A program made the position numbers and the translations under genes. A stretch of DNA of 64,000 bases from Symbiodinium microadriaticum (lineage: Eukaryota > Sar > Dinophyceae > Suessiales > Symbiodiniaceae). The first letter of the stretch is position 1, and every line of letters begins with the position of its first letter. The stretch is taken from contig LSRX01000009.1 in the NCBI GenBank assembly GCA_001939145.1, positions 48,823 through 112,822 on the forward strand, written 5' to 3'. This document shows, piece by piece, positions 1 through 9,215 of this stretch. The notes below the pieces were generated by a model. The model was not told the origin of the DNA, did not search any database, and saw only the letters and a list, made by a program, of their open reading frames with translations.

Positions 1-275
1 AGAGCACCTTGGGGGAGCGGTTTTTGGGGATGGTGGGCCCTGGTGTTGCGCCGGGTGGTCTCCCGATGGTCTTTCGGTAGTCTCCTTGTGGTCCTTGGGC
101 TTCTGCTGGTGGTCTCTCCTCGTGGTTTCCTCATGGTCTCCTGGGGGTCTCCTTGTGAGCTCCTTGTGATCTCGTGCTGGTCGTCGTGGTCGTTCTCGTC
201 GGAGTCGGTTTGGACGTCGTGGGGCTTATATCATTGTTTGCGGATCAATGCTGGTAGGGCTGGTTTTGAGTATCT
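1..275. repeat. PLE terminal direct repeat, left copy
   Basis: This stretch matches 2781-3054 almost base for base; the one difference I find is an extra T in the run near position 72. Both copies end at the same point (TTTTGAGTATCTG) and then diverge. The copy starts at the window edge, so its true left end may lie outside. Direct repeats flanking a Penelope-type reverse transcriptase gene match the pseudo-LTRs known for that class. Because the coding strand is minus, this is the 3' copy. The sequence is G/T-rich with several GGTCTCC-like subrepeats. The open frames across it are probably fortuitous. Confidence 0.85.
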
Positions 276-491
276 GAACTGAAAGTGGCACTGACGACGA
301 TCAAAGCAGAACACACGGCACACGTCTCGATTTATGCGGGCTGCGACAGAAGTCGGCAATGCTGTCTCTACCCTCGCGTGCTTAGCGGTTTACAGCCCAA
401 ACTTTGCAGCACAGCATAAGATCACTTCTGACTCATGCGAAAGCTGCTCATTTCGCATACCGAACGAAACAAAGACAACAAACCCACCATC
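276..491 (-). other. PLE 3' non-coding stretch
   Basis: This lies between the reverse transcriptase stop codon and the left terminal repeat. I see no second open frame, no GIY-YIG endonuclease remnant and no poly-A run. It is probably the 3' untranslated part of the element. Confidence 0.45.
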
Positions 492-2543
492 CTACCCCAA
501 CGCCTCCAAATCATAAAAGTGCCTCCTCAGTGTAGTTACCACGTGAGGACCGGCTAAAGACCATGATACGGGAGGGACCCGCATCAAGGACTCAAGCCCA
601 AGACATCGGGCATACTTCGCCACAACTTGTTTGAAACGAAACGGGACTCTCGACCACATCCATTCTCGTCTGTACGGGAGAACCAAACGTGGAAGAGAGA
701 AAATCCCAGGAGAAGGGGAGCTGGGTTCGCGTCGACGTTCTTCGAGGATAGAGTTCAAGTCAATACCTGAAGACGCCCTCAAAGATGAACAAAACTTCAA
801 TACTGCGGCATACGATTCATGCGGATTGCTGAAACGCCTGGAAAATCTTTTGACCATTCCGACGGGCCAAGCCAAATGAACAGCAGGAGCATGATATGAG
901 CTACAAAGAAGTGGACGCCATTGACTCGAGGGTTTCACATATAGCGAATGATCCAGACGACCAGTCAAACGCCATTTTTTGCCCTTGAACACAGTCACGT
1001 CCAGCATGTCAGCAGTCTCATACGAAATACTTTCGAAGTCGATGCCGTAGACTCCCGCTTTGGCTTTAAACTGTTCCACGAACTGAAGATGTAACTCACG
1101 AGGAGAATCAACGATGTACAGTCCGTCATCCTTGAACCTAGAATAAAAGACGATGTTGTATTTCGCACAGATTTCTGGATCCATAGCGAAGTGCTCCTCA
1201 GCGAGGAAGTAAAGCGCCGCGTCGGAGATTTCACCTGCACATAAAAGTCCCATACCAGCTCCTTTCCGAACTTTCCACGCCTGATCACAACCATGGATAA
1301 CAACAACCTGCTCAGAAAGGATAAAGAAAATGAGAGCTCGGGCACAAGTTTGAAGATGTTGTGGGAAACACCGGGCCGCCAAATCTGCGATCTGAGCATG
1401 ACTTCCTGACATAAAGTAGTCGCGAATATCAAAGCGCACCAGCTTTGCAGATTCAGAAACAACCACTGACAGTAACTTGAAAAGAAGGTCATCTGTATCA
1501 CGAAGCAAATGAGGCTTGTCACTGAAGAACTGTCTGATGTGTTCGGAAATCCATCGCATGGCAGGGCTGATACACAACCCAGGTGAAGAATGAATGATGC
1601 GAAGCCCCATGTTTCCAGGCTGTTTGTGAGTCTTCACGTTCGCGATGACTCTGGAGATAAACCTTCGATTGCCCATTCTAACATCACGCAACAAAGCATG
1701 ACCAAGTGTGGGATCATGTGCATCTTCGGCAATCCACTGAACTAGAGACGCGTAATTCTCGACATAGTCTTGCGCGGAAAGGTCGTGCAACATGACATCT
1801 CGATCATAGGTGTTCTGGCCCATGGACTGAATGAGGGCAGCTACGAAGGATGTCTTATGAACCATCGCATAGCCACCGTCTTTGTCGGTAGGAACAGCAC
1901 CATATTCACCAGATTTTAACATGGAAAGCCCCAGCCGCACAATTGAATTCATGTTTGAAACACGGTTCCTATTGAACGAAAACTTACTACGCATACTAAG
2001 ACACGCACCATATGCTGACCTGCAAGCATCAGAGATGAATGCCTCCCATACTTCCGGAAGAACGCCAGTAAAAGGTGCTGAACACGTATTACCACGCAGT
2101 CGCCACCATCGGTCACATTTGGCCTCTGATGGTCCAGGCATACCCCCATCCTGGTACGACTTAATGTGGAAGAAGGCTCGCCACCGTAGCGAATTTGCCC
2201 AAACATCCAAGGCTTTACCAACCTCACCCATGCTAGGCAACCTTCGATTCATAAACACATGCTTCTGATGATGGCGAAGGATAAACTCAATCGGCCAGGG
2301 AATTTCAAACGCGGCAGGAACGAAGGCAGTCTTAGCAACGGGATCGTACATGTATACACCATCCAGCCCCTTGCCACACTGCAAAAGACACTGTAGATCC
2401 GCATCCAGGCCAAGGGAGCGCGCAATCTTTTTAAAAAGATCTTGAGGTTTTAGAAGGGTTTCAGGTCTTTCTTTGCACTTTTTTGTACGGCTTTCAGAAG
2501 TTTTGGGGTTTCGGGAGGTCCTTGAGGTGGTTTCGTAGGGGCT
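492..2543 (-). CDS. Penelope-like element reverse transcriptase
   Basis: This protein would copy element RNA into DNA. The frame is open from 2543 to the TAG at 492 (683 codons). It has no ATG before 2351, so the N terminus is uncertain: the gene may be 5'-truncated, spliced, or start outside this frame. The encoded order fits a Penelope-type RT: a DKG-type motif (PTDKDGGYAMV, near 1860-1895), a template-contacting block (NVKTHKQPG, near 1640), motif A with FDIRDYF (near 1410-1440), motif B with GAGMGL (near 1255), motif C with RFKDDGLY (near 1112-1140), and a thumb-like segment with LYVKPSSQW (near 910-960). These are the usual positions of the catalytic aspartates. No GIY-YIG endonuclease is visible on either side, so it resembles the endonuclease-deficient PLEs known to be associated with telomeres. 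There is no internal stop or frameshift. A group II or retron RT is unlikely because of the DKG motif and the flanking direct repeats. Confidence 0.85.
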   Translation of the reverse strand, partial: SPYETTSRTSRNPKTSESRTKKCKERPETLLKPQDLFKKIARSLGLDADLQCLLQCGKGLDGVYMYDPVAKTAFVPAAFEIPWPIEFILRHHQKHVFMNRRLPSMGEVGKALDVWANSLRWRAFFHIKSYQDGGMPGPSEAKCDRWWRLRGNTCSAPFTGVLPEVWEAFISDACRSAYGACLSMRSKFSFNRNRVSNMNSIVRLGLSMLKSGEYGAVPTDKDGGYAMVHKTSFVAALIQSMGQNTYDRDVMLHDLSAQDYVENYASLVQWIAEDAHDPTLGHALLRDVRMGNRRFISRVIANVKTHKQPGNMGLRIIHSSPGLCISPAMRWISEHIRQFFSDKPHLLRDTDDLLFKLLSVVVSESAKLVRFDIRDYFMSGSHAQIADLAARCFPQHLQTCARALIFFILSEQVVVIHGCDQAWKVRKGAGMGLLCAGEISDAALYFLAEEHFAMDPEICAKYNIVFYSRFKDDGLYIVDSPRELHLQFVEQFKAKAGVYGIDFESISYETADMLDVTVFKGKKWRLTGRLDHSLYVKPSSQWRPLLCSSYHAPAVHLAWPVGMVKRFSRRFSNPHESYAAVLKFCSSLRASSGIDLNSILEERRREPSSPSPGIFSLPRLVLPYRREWMWSRVPFRFKQVVAKYARCLGLESLMRVPPVSWSLAGPHVVTTLRRHFYDLEALG

Positions 2544-2780
2544 TTACCCGGTTTGTTCTCCAAGGAGTGAGGCACACACTATGGGGCCGTAGCATTGAGA
2601 GTTAGTGAGTGTCCGCACCAGGCGCCCGCGGAATATTCCGCACTCCCCCTGTTGCGCGGTGCGCAGCTTGTGCTCAAATCCCATGACTTCCACACTCGTA
2701 TTGCAGCCGTGTCCTTCGGAACGCGCGATGCATTGCGGCAAGGACGTCTCCGGAAGCCTGAAAACTCGCAAAAATCTGCC
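2544..2780 (-). other. PLE 5' leader
   Basis: This lies between the 5' terminal repeat and the reverse transcriptase frame. It begins with an in-frame TAA at 2546-2544. I see no coding potential and no recognised promoter. Confidence 0.4.
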
Positions 2781-3054
2781 AGAGCACCTTGGGGGAGCGG
2801 TTTTTGGGGATGGTGGGCCCTGGTGTTGCGCCGGGTGGTCTCCCGATGGTCTTCGGTAGTCTCCTTGTGGTCCTTGGGCTTCTGCTGGTGGTCTCTCCTC
2901 GTGGTTTCCTCATGGTCTCCTGGGGGTCTCCTTGTGAGCTCCTTGTGATCTCGTGCTGGTCGTCGTGGTCGTTCTCGTCGGAGTCGGTTTGGACGTCGTG
3001 GGGCTTATATCATTGTTTGCGGATCAATGCTGGTAGGGCTGGTTTTGAGTATCT
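2781..3054. repeat. PLE terminal direct repeat, right copy
   Basis: This is the second copy of the repeat at 1-275 and is nearly identical to it, which implies recent insertion or repair between copies. It is the 5' copy relative to the minus-strand RT. The match begins at AGAGCACCTTGGGGGAGCGG and ends before TATTCCAG. Confidence 0.85.
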
Positions 3055-3302
3055 GTATTCCAGTTTAGGTTATTTCAGTTTTGGAGTGGTGCAGGGCAGG
3101 GGTGTCTTGGCTTAGGCTGTGCAAACCACGTGTCCGAGGTTTAAGACGGGTTTGCGTGTCTAGGGGCTTGCGCGCAACGGCTTCAAGGGTTGGGAGCCGG
3201 GTGTACTAAATCCCAATATCGGCATCTGAGTGATACGATTCCTGAGGTTTCCTTTATATATATATATATAGTTCTACTAAATGTATGCTACAAAACCCCT
3301 AT
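3055..3302. other. Unassigned flank of the PLE
   Basis: No gene is seen. It contains a short TA run near 3249-3263 and, at about 3278-3325, a fragment related to the inverted-repeat family represented by 50177-50265 (CCCCTATTCTAATTG). Confidence 0.3.
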
Positions 3303-3700
3303 TCTAATTGTTAGGCCATTGTTAGGACCCTAAACCCCGACCCCTAAACCCAAACCCCTAAATCCCTAAACCCTAAACCCTAAACCCCTGGACCCTAAAC
3401 CCTAAACCCAAACCCTAAGCCCCTATGCTAAGCCCTAAACTGACAGGTGGTTTTGATCTTTTGGAGATGGGGCGGGTCAAGCCTTGAGGGTCTGGGGCTT
3501 TTGGAGCCTTTGAACCTAAAGCCGTTTTAGGGTTTAGGGGTCTAGGGTTCAGGGTTTAGTTGTTTAGGGTTTTAGGGAACTTGTCAGGGGTTTAGGGGTT
3601 TAGGGTTGAGGGGGTTTTAGGGTTTACGGGAGTATGGGGGTTTAGGGGTTTAGGGTTTAGGGGTTTAGGCGTTTAGGGTTTAGGATTCTTTGGTCCATGG
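3303..3700. repeat. Telomere-like arrays, CCCTAAA then TTTAGGG
   Basis: Degenerate CCCTAAA units run from about 3303 to 3436. Degenerate TTTAGGG units run from about 3527 to 3700, just before a candidate exon. Units vary between 7 and 9 bases (CCCTAAAC, CCCCTAAA), unlike a true chromosome end. Confidence 0.8.
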
Positions 3701-3745
3701 AGCCTCCTCACATGCCAGAAACGGTTGCGAATTGCATGCCTGCAG

Positions 3746-4042
3746 GCAGAAACGAAAGACCTGGAGATGGGGTTCAGGGCATGCGGGCAAGGCATGTCAT
3801 GCAGAGCCTTGTGCAACCCGAAAGTAAGCCCTAAACCCTAAACCCTAAACCCTAAACCCCTAAACCCTAAACCCTAAACCCCTAAACCCCCCCCCAAAAA
3901 AAAACCCCTAAACCCGCCAATACCTCGAACTTGGAGCCCGGAGCAAAGCGGCAGGAGCCGGCAGCCTTCGATGCACCGGACATGCACAAGAAGCGGCGTC
4001 CCAATGAGTTGCGCCACGGCTCCCTTTGTTCTGAGGCTCAAG
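3746..4042 (+). CDS. Two candidate exons of an unidentified gene
   Basis: Candidate exon 3746-3823 follows an AG and ends at GTAAGC; it is open for 26 codons. Candidate exon 3937-4042 follows an AG and ends before a GC donor; it is open for 35 codons and is lysine/arginine-rich (MHKKRRPNELRHG). The phases agree, because the first ends and the second starts on a codon boundary. The intron between them is a CCCTAAA array. No family is recognised. I infer these are exons from openness, composition and splice-like borders only. Confidence 0.35.
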
Positions 4043-4045
4043 GCA

Positions 4046-4445
4046 CTCAGGGGTTTACTCTAGGTTTAGGGTTTAGGGGCCTAGAGAATTCCCTATACTA
4101 TTTTTGGGGGTTCCTTATTAGAGTTATGGTATATTGTGCGCCAAACCCCTATTCTGATTTAATAGGGTTTAGGGTTGAGGGTTGAGGGTTAGGGTTTAAG
4201 GATTAACGTTTAGGCGTTTAGGGTTTAAGGTTTAGGGGTTAAGGCGGTTAGGGTTTAGGGTATAGGGTTTAGGGCTTAGGCCTAGAAGGCCTTCGATCTT
4301 TGATGCTTCCTTGTCTGGGATATTGGGGTTTCCGAATATAGGGGACCCAAAATAAGGTAAACCGTAAACCCTAAGCCCTAAACCCTCAACCCTAAACCCT
4401 CAACCCTCAACCCTAAACTCTAAACCCTAAACCCTAAACCCCAAA
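4046..4445. repeat. Telomere-like arrays with an embedded inverted-repeat element
   Basis: TTTAGGG-type units run from about 4046 to 4280, straight after the candidate exon. CCCTAAA-type units run from about 4363 to 4442, before the next island. A copy of the element family seen at 50177-50265 lies at about 4092-4165. Confidence 0.75.
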
Positions 4446-4509
4446 AGAAGGTACCCCTAATTCTACGGAAACTCCCCTTTGGGGTCCCCCGGGTCCCGGG
4501 ATCTTCGAG

Positions 4510-4573
4510 GGGCCAAAAGCGGCTCTGTTGCCGCAGAACGCCTTCGGGGCGTTGAGTTCCTGGATGCAGAACA
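4510..4573 (+). CDS. Candidate exon, unidentified
   Basis: This GC-rich island lies between a CCCTAAA array on its left and a TTTAGGG array on its right. It is open as GPKAALLPQNAFGALSSW. A second frame starting after the CAG at 4534-4536 is also open, so frame and start are uncertain. Confidence 0.25.
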
Positions 4574-4695
4574 TAGGGTTTTGGGTTTAGGGGTTGGGGT
4601 TGAGGGTTTAGGGTTTGGGATTTAGGGTTGAGGGTTTAGGGTTTAGGATTTAGAGTTGAGGGTTGAGGGTTTAGGGTTTAGGGTTTGGGGGTTTA
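4571..4695. repeat. TTTAGGG-type array
   Basis: Degenerate TTTAGGG and TTGAGGG units directly follow the candidate exon at 4510-4573. Confidence 0.75.
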
Positions 4696-4708
4696 GGAGG
4701 GAGGTGAG

Positions 4709-4867
4709 GATCATGATGCTGGCGGTCGCCATCTGTCACAAGCTGTCCTTGGATCGCGACTGCCTCCGCGAGCTGCGAAGTTTCCAGCAGGCCCTCACGA
4801 GCCACAGGCACCACGGTCCTGGTGCTGCCTTCGACTCCGATTCGCTGCGTCCTGAAGCAACCGAAAG
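4709..4867 (+). CDS. Candidate exon, unidentified
   Basis: It begins after GTGAG and ends at a GT donor (AAAG then GTCATC). It is open for 52 codons, including MLAVAICHKLSLDRDC and ALTSHRHHGPG. Codons are strongly GC-ending, unlike the flanking repeats. No domain is recognised. Confidence 0.4.
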
Positions 4868-5185
4868 GTCATCGAATGCAGGCGGCAACCCTGCTCTTGG
4901 CTGCTCGCACCCCTAAGGCCCAAAACGAAATCCCAAGATCAAAAGAAAGAAAAGGACGGTCCAGTCTCAAGCGAAACCCTAAGCCCTAAGCCGTTTTGTT
5001 ACGCTGGAACCACCAGGGTTTGGGGTTTTAGGATTCAGGGTTTAGAGTATTTTGCAAGGAAGACTACTGGCATGCTGCAAGCTAGACTGCCAAAGTTGCT
5101 GCCAGAAGCAAGATGTAGCACAACAGAAGGTACACAAAACACATAGAATCCTGTTGACTTTCTGATATCCTCGCGTTTGCTGGCA

Positions 5186-5310
5186 GGGTCCACCCTCAAC
5201 CCTAAACCCTCTTAAGCCCTAAGCCCCTAAACCTAAACCCTATGCCCCTAAACCCTAAACCCTATACCCTAAACCCTAGACCCTAGACCCTAGACCCTCA
5301 ACCCTAGACC
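5186..5310. repeat. CCCTAAA-type array
   Basis: Degenerate CCCTAAA and CCCTAGA units end directly before the candidate exon at 5313. Confidence 0.75.
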
Positions 5311-5312
5311 AG

Positions 5313-5418
5313 CCAAAAGGTACGGCGTGTCGCGCAGCAATTCCGGAAGCAGCTGGGATTCCGGCGGCGAGCAAAAGTTCGTCTACGGTCCCACCGCCTG
5401 GTTCCGGGCCACATGGCA
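5313..5418 (+). CDS. Candidate exon, unidentified
   Basis: It follows GACCAG and is open for about 35 codons, including SNSGSSWDSGGEQKFVYG and TAWFRATW. It is followed at once by TTTAGGG repeats. Serine/glycine-rich and GC-ending codons suggest real coding DNA. The donor is not clear; a GA donor is possible. Confidence 0.38.
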
Positions 5419-5430
5419 GAGTTTAGGGTT

Positions 5431-5524
5431 TACCTGTAACCGAAAAGACCTACTTTTTTAAGGAGCTATATATAGAATCCATAATAAGGAACCCTAAAGA
5501 GGTAGGTCTTTCCGGCTACAGGTA
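5431..5524. mobile_element. Short inverted-repeat element, family with ACCTGTAGCCGAAAAGACC ends
   Basis: Terminal inverted repeats start TACCTGTAACCGAAAAGACC and end in the complementary sequence. The length is about 94 bp with no coding capacity. Related copies lie at 23698-23792 and, interrupted, at 21349-21465. It behaves like a MITE. Confidence 0.75.
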
Positions 5525-6473
5525 GGGTTTAGGGTCAGGGTTTTGGTTTTTTTTGGGTTTCTTGAATTGAGGGAGTTCAGGGCTCAGGGGTTCTCTCCCA
5601 GGGCTTTTCTGAGCAGGGGAAGGCGAGGTTTCGTGGGAGGGGCGGAGTTGGAAGGTTTTGGGGGGGCACTTGGGCTTCGAGTTTGGGGTTCAGTGCTGAA
5701 GCTTTGGTCTTTTGTAGACTTTGTTTTGCGAGGTCGGGAGTCGAGGGCTTTCGCTTTAGGGCTGGGCCTTGGGTTTAAGGGAGTGCAGGCAGGGACACAG
5801 GCTCACCGTCGATGTCTTAGGGAAGCTCATGCAGCAACGACTTGCAGGTGGAAGGCATGTGCACACTCGAATTTGGAGACAGATCCATGGTGTAGCAGAT
5901 CAGTGAGCGGAAGTTTGTTTGTAAATGCATACATCAGACGTATTTACGCACAACGAGCATATGCAAACCAACCCACACTCACACAGGGAGACGAGCACGC
6001 ACATACACTAGCAACAATTCGTCCGAAAGATAACATGTATGCCTGCACATATGCTCGGGGACGGACAGGTACACGCACGCGTGCACGCGCACACCAGCAC
6101 CATCTACCCGCCCTCGATGACGACGAGGAGGAGCAGACAACCACGACGACGACGATCGACGACCACTGCGATTACAACCAGAACCGCGACAATGGTTTCA
6201 GTTTCGTGTGGGAGACGTCGTCAGCGATGACGACGACGATCAATGTCAGCACTGGTGTCTAACTAGTATCAGATCGTTGCATCCCGTATATAGTCGTGCT
6301 AGTTTCAGCACTCAATATTTGTGCGTGCATCACCAACAAGTATTGAGTCACTAAGATATTGTTGTTAATCGCAGTTTAAAAGCGAGTCTGACTTTTACAT
6401 GGTTGCAAACCTGGGATCATCGCTTGTGTCAGTATGCCGTGGTGTTTCTCATGCTTTCCCCCAGCGAAAAGCA
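5525..6473. other. Non-coding stretch with degenerate repeats
   Basis: It is G/T-rich to about 5790, then mixed sequence with ACAC and GAC/GAG-rich simple repeats at 5990-6240. A 239-codon frame spans it but has the composition of simple repeats and no recognisable domain, so I do not call a gene. Confidence 0.4.
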
Positions 6474-6533
6474 AACCCTAAACCCTAAACCCTGAGCCCT
6501 AAACCCTAAACCCTAAGCCCTAAACCCTAAAAG
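6474..6533. repeat. CCCTAAA-type array before an exon
   Basis: About eight CCCTAAA/CCCTGAG units end in AAAAG, which serves as the likely splice acceptor for the exon at 6534. Confidence 0.75.
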
Positions 6534-6632
6534 AAGTCTTCGACCCAGGCCGAGGTCGCGCATGCCTCGATGGACTGCGATGGCTCGCCTTTCAATACCC
6601 CCATGCCATCACCATCACAATGGGCGCAGGAC
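6534..6632 (+). CDS. Candidate exon, serine/proline-rich, possibly upstream part of the Mei2-like gene
   Basis: It is open for 33 codons (HASMDCDGSPFNTPMPSPSQ within it) and ends at GAC followed by the donor GTATGT. A CCCTAAA array precedes it and a TTTAGGG array follows. Low-complexity N-terminal regions are usual in Mei2-like proteins, and this island lies upstream of the RRM exons, so it may belong to the same gene. That link is inference. Confidence 0.45.
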
Positions 6633-6637
6633 GTATG

Positions 6638-6702
6638 TGGTTTAGGGTTTAGGGGTTTAGGGGTTCAGGGTTTCGGGTGTAGGGGTTTAGATAGGGTTTA
6701 GG
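6638..6702. repeat. TTTAGGG-type array after an exon
   Basis: TTTAGGG units begin six bases after the GTATGT donor of the exon at 6534-6632. Confidence 0.7.
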
Positions 6703-7615
6703 GCTTCTGGTTCCGGGCTTGGGGGTTCTTTTTTTCGCGGTCCGAGCCATCATTTGAGATCCGGGGCTGGGCCAAGAAGCAACCACTATTCCTGCAACCT
6801 CTTCTGCCTGCTTTTGCCACCTCTCTTCCGGCCTCCGTCAATATTGCAGAAAATAGAGGTTGACACGTGGCATGATGCTGGAGGTGTAGACTCTGGACGG
6901 CTCTGTTGTTTTGCATGTTCTGCTGCTTTTGAGGTAGTGAGCCCCGGGATCTCGGAAGCTGACCGGAACACAGGCACACCCGGATCAGACAGACAAGTGT
7001 AAAGATAGCACTACACCACAAGCAACAGAAGTAGCATGAAGAAAGAGTTCTTAACTGCAGCACGAGCGCAAGGTATACTTTCAAGGAGGAGGACCGAGGA
7101 GGAGGCGGAGGAGGTGTAGCGATATCATTACCTACTAGTCTTCGCCAAAGTAACGGTGTAGCGAGAGTGACAAAATCTTGGTGAGAGAAGTGCCATCACG
7201 ATGATGCTAATGATGGCTTTTGGAGTAGAGTGGGTGCTAGCGCGATTCCTCCTGGAGCTCCTCCTCCTCCTCCCCGTCCTCATCCTTGTATTGCTTGCTG
7301 ATGCCACCGCAACGAGCATTGCCCTACCCACCACTGCGACGACGACGACGACCGCCACGACGATGAGGAGTATGAGTGCCGCTGCCATTGCTACTGCCCC
7401 TGCCGGTGCTGGGAAGGCAAGCTAAGACGGCGATAAGCCATAGTAACAGCACGGACAAGAGTGAAGACACGGCTGCAGATGTAAATCTGCATAAAATGTC
7501 GCAAGCCAGACCCACGGCAAAGGGTTCACGAGGATGTTTGAGTTCAGGATTCAGGATTTCGTGGTACGGGGTTGATCAGAGGTCTAGGGGTGCAGGGTTT
7601 GGGGCCTCCTAGCAG
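6703..7615. other. Probable intron sequence
   Basis: It contains GAG/GAC-rich tracts (7090-7120, 7250-7370), including a CGACGACGACG run near 7340. Open frames here are simple-repeat translations. No gene is supported. Confidence 0.4.
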
Positions 7616-7710
7616 CACAGGAGAAATGCCACGGATACAAGGACAAGCCTTCTCGCGGCCTCCCTCGCGAGAGCCGCCACAACCGCGTGCCGAAGCACCC
7701 GGGACGAAAT
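7616..7710 (+). CDS. Candidate exon, basic, unidentified
   Basis: It follows an AG and ends at AAT followed by the donor GTGTAG. It is open for about 31 codons, rich in R, K, P and H (GYKDKPSRGLPRESRHNR). It could be a linker of an RNA-binding protein and may belong to the Mei2-like gene downstream. No homology is recognised. Confidence 0.4.
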
Positions 7711-8452
7711 GTGTAGCGTTGGAAAAGTTAAAATCTCCTTAGGTTTCTTCATGGTGCCCATGCTAGAATGTACACCAAGCCCTGTGTTCATTGTTCAAGC
7801 TTTATATTAAGCTATATCATAGAACCCTTATCGTAACCCCTTTTGACCCGTTTGAAGAGCCCTCTTCTAAGTATTTAGGCCTTTGCAATAGGTATGAGGG
7901 GGGGGGTCGGGATTTCTGTGAAAAACTGAACGGCCGCAACCTTCCAGTCGATAGCAGGAAACCCCCAATTCCTGGAGCCTAAACCCTAAATCCTGCATCC
8001 CTAAACCCTAAAGCTTAACCTCTAGGCCCTTAACCCCTAAACCCCTAAACCCTCGAACTCACAGCCTTGAAAGCGAGGTGCCCGAGAAAACCATCACCAG
8101 ACCCTCTACAACCTTGCAAAACCCTATAAAGCTCTGTAGATCACATATAATAGACACCACCAAACTCGAAGAGCCCTTATGAAACCCTTCTAAAACACTT
8201 TTGTGATGTATCACCTTTATGAGCTTATCATCCTGTGTTGAGACCTCCGTCAAGCACTCCTTGGAGATAAAGCCCAAACAAAAAGAGCACCAAACCTTAA
8301 ACCCTTGACCCTCACACCCTAAACCCTGAGGCCTTGGCCCTCAGCCCTAAGCCCTTAAATCCCTAAACCCCTAAACTTCCTAAACCCCTAAACGTCCTAA
8401 ACCCCTAAATCCCCTAAACCCCTAAACTTCCTAAACCCTAAATTCCGCCCAG
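7711..8452. other. Probable intron with CCCTAAA arrays
   Basis: It holds a degenerate element copy near 7790-7885, CCCTAAA-type arrays at about 7978-8055 and 8290-8450, and no coding sequence I can support. The second array ends just before the acceptor of the next candidate exon. Confidence 0.5.
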
Positions 8453-8522
8453 GAATGTCAACCTCCAGGCCGAGTTCCAAAGCCAATCGGCAGAGATCAC
8501 GACTCTGATGTCCGGGGGCCCG
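8453..8522 (+). CDS. Candidate exon upstream of the Mei2-like RRM
   Basis: It follows CGCCCAG and ends at the donor GTCTGC. Two frames are open: NVNLQAEFQSQSAEITTL and ECQPPGRVPKPIGRDHD. The first ends in phase with the exon that begins at 9216. A CCCTAAA array lies on its left and TTTAGGG units on its right. Confidence 0.4.
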
Positions 8523-8559
8523 GTCTGCGACTTTGTTTCGGGCTTTGTTTGGGGGGGCT

Positions 8560-9175
8560 TAGGTGTTAGGGTTTAGGGTTCTAGGTGTTTTGCTGTTTAG
8601 GGGTTTAGGGTTTTTGGGTTTTGGGGTGCAGAGGTTTAGGGTAGATGGTATTGCATGTTGTAATGCTTTTAGGGTTTTGTTTGTTTTCAGGATCTGTGGG
8701 TTACTTTCTGCACGGGGTGGTTGTACATGTCTTGCATGCTCGCTGCCGTTTTGATGTTTGAAGCCTAAGCCCTAAACCCCAAAAGCCCTAAACCCCAAAA
8801 CACCCTAAACCCCAAAAAACCCTAAACCCGAAAAGCCCTAAACCCCAAAAGCCCTAAACCCCAACAAGCCCTAAAAGCCCCAAAAAGCCCTAAAAGCCCC
8901 AAAAGCCCTAAACCCCCAACAGTTTGTGTGGTACCTCAGCGGATGTTATCAGGTTCTCGAGGCCTTGGGGCTCGCAGGGTTTGAACTTTGGGGTCCTCAG
9001 ATTTCGTTTGTTTTGATGGCTCAGGGTTTAGGGTTTAGGGTAAAAGTATAGGGAGGGTTTAGGGTTTAGGGGTTTAGGGTTTAGGGTTTACGGTGCTGGA
9101 ACTGGTAGCCCAAACCCATAAAGGCCACACCCTAAGCCCTGAAGCCCAGGCCCTAAGCCCCCTTATAGATCTCCC
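8560..9175. repeat. Telomere-like and variant arrays
   Basis: TTTAGGG-type units lie at 8560-8645. A variant array of about 16-bp units (CCCTAAACCCCAAAAG) lies at 8762-8922. TTTAGGG units follow at 9015-9090 and CCCTAAG-type units at 9120-9170, close to the next exon. Confidence 0.7.
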
Positions 9176-9215
9176 GTAGCTCCCATGCGCAAGCTTGAAC
9201 CCCGACACCCACAAG

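Noticed and set aside
276..360. Possible hammerhead ribozyme (CTGACGA at 291-297), since PLEs often carry one
   Set aside because: No matching GAAA core or helices are found at suitable distance on either strand, and it lies just outside the direct repeat.
3303..3440. A true chromosome end
   Set aside because: Arrays are short, degenerate, in both orientations and spread over the whole window, so they are interstitial.
5543..6262. A 239-codon plus frame
   Set aside because: It runs through degenerate heptamers and ACAC/GAC repeats, has no ATG-centred context or domain, and lies in probable intron DNA.
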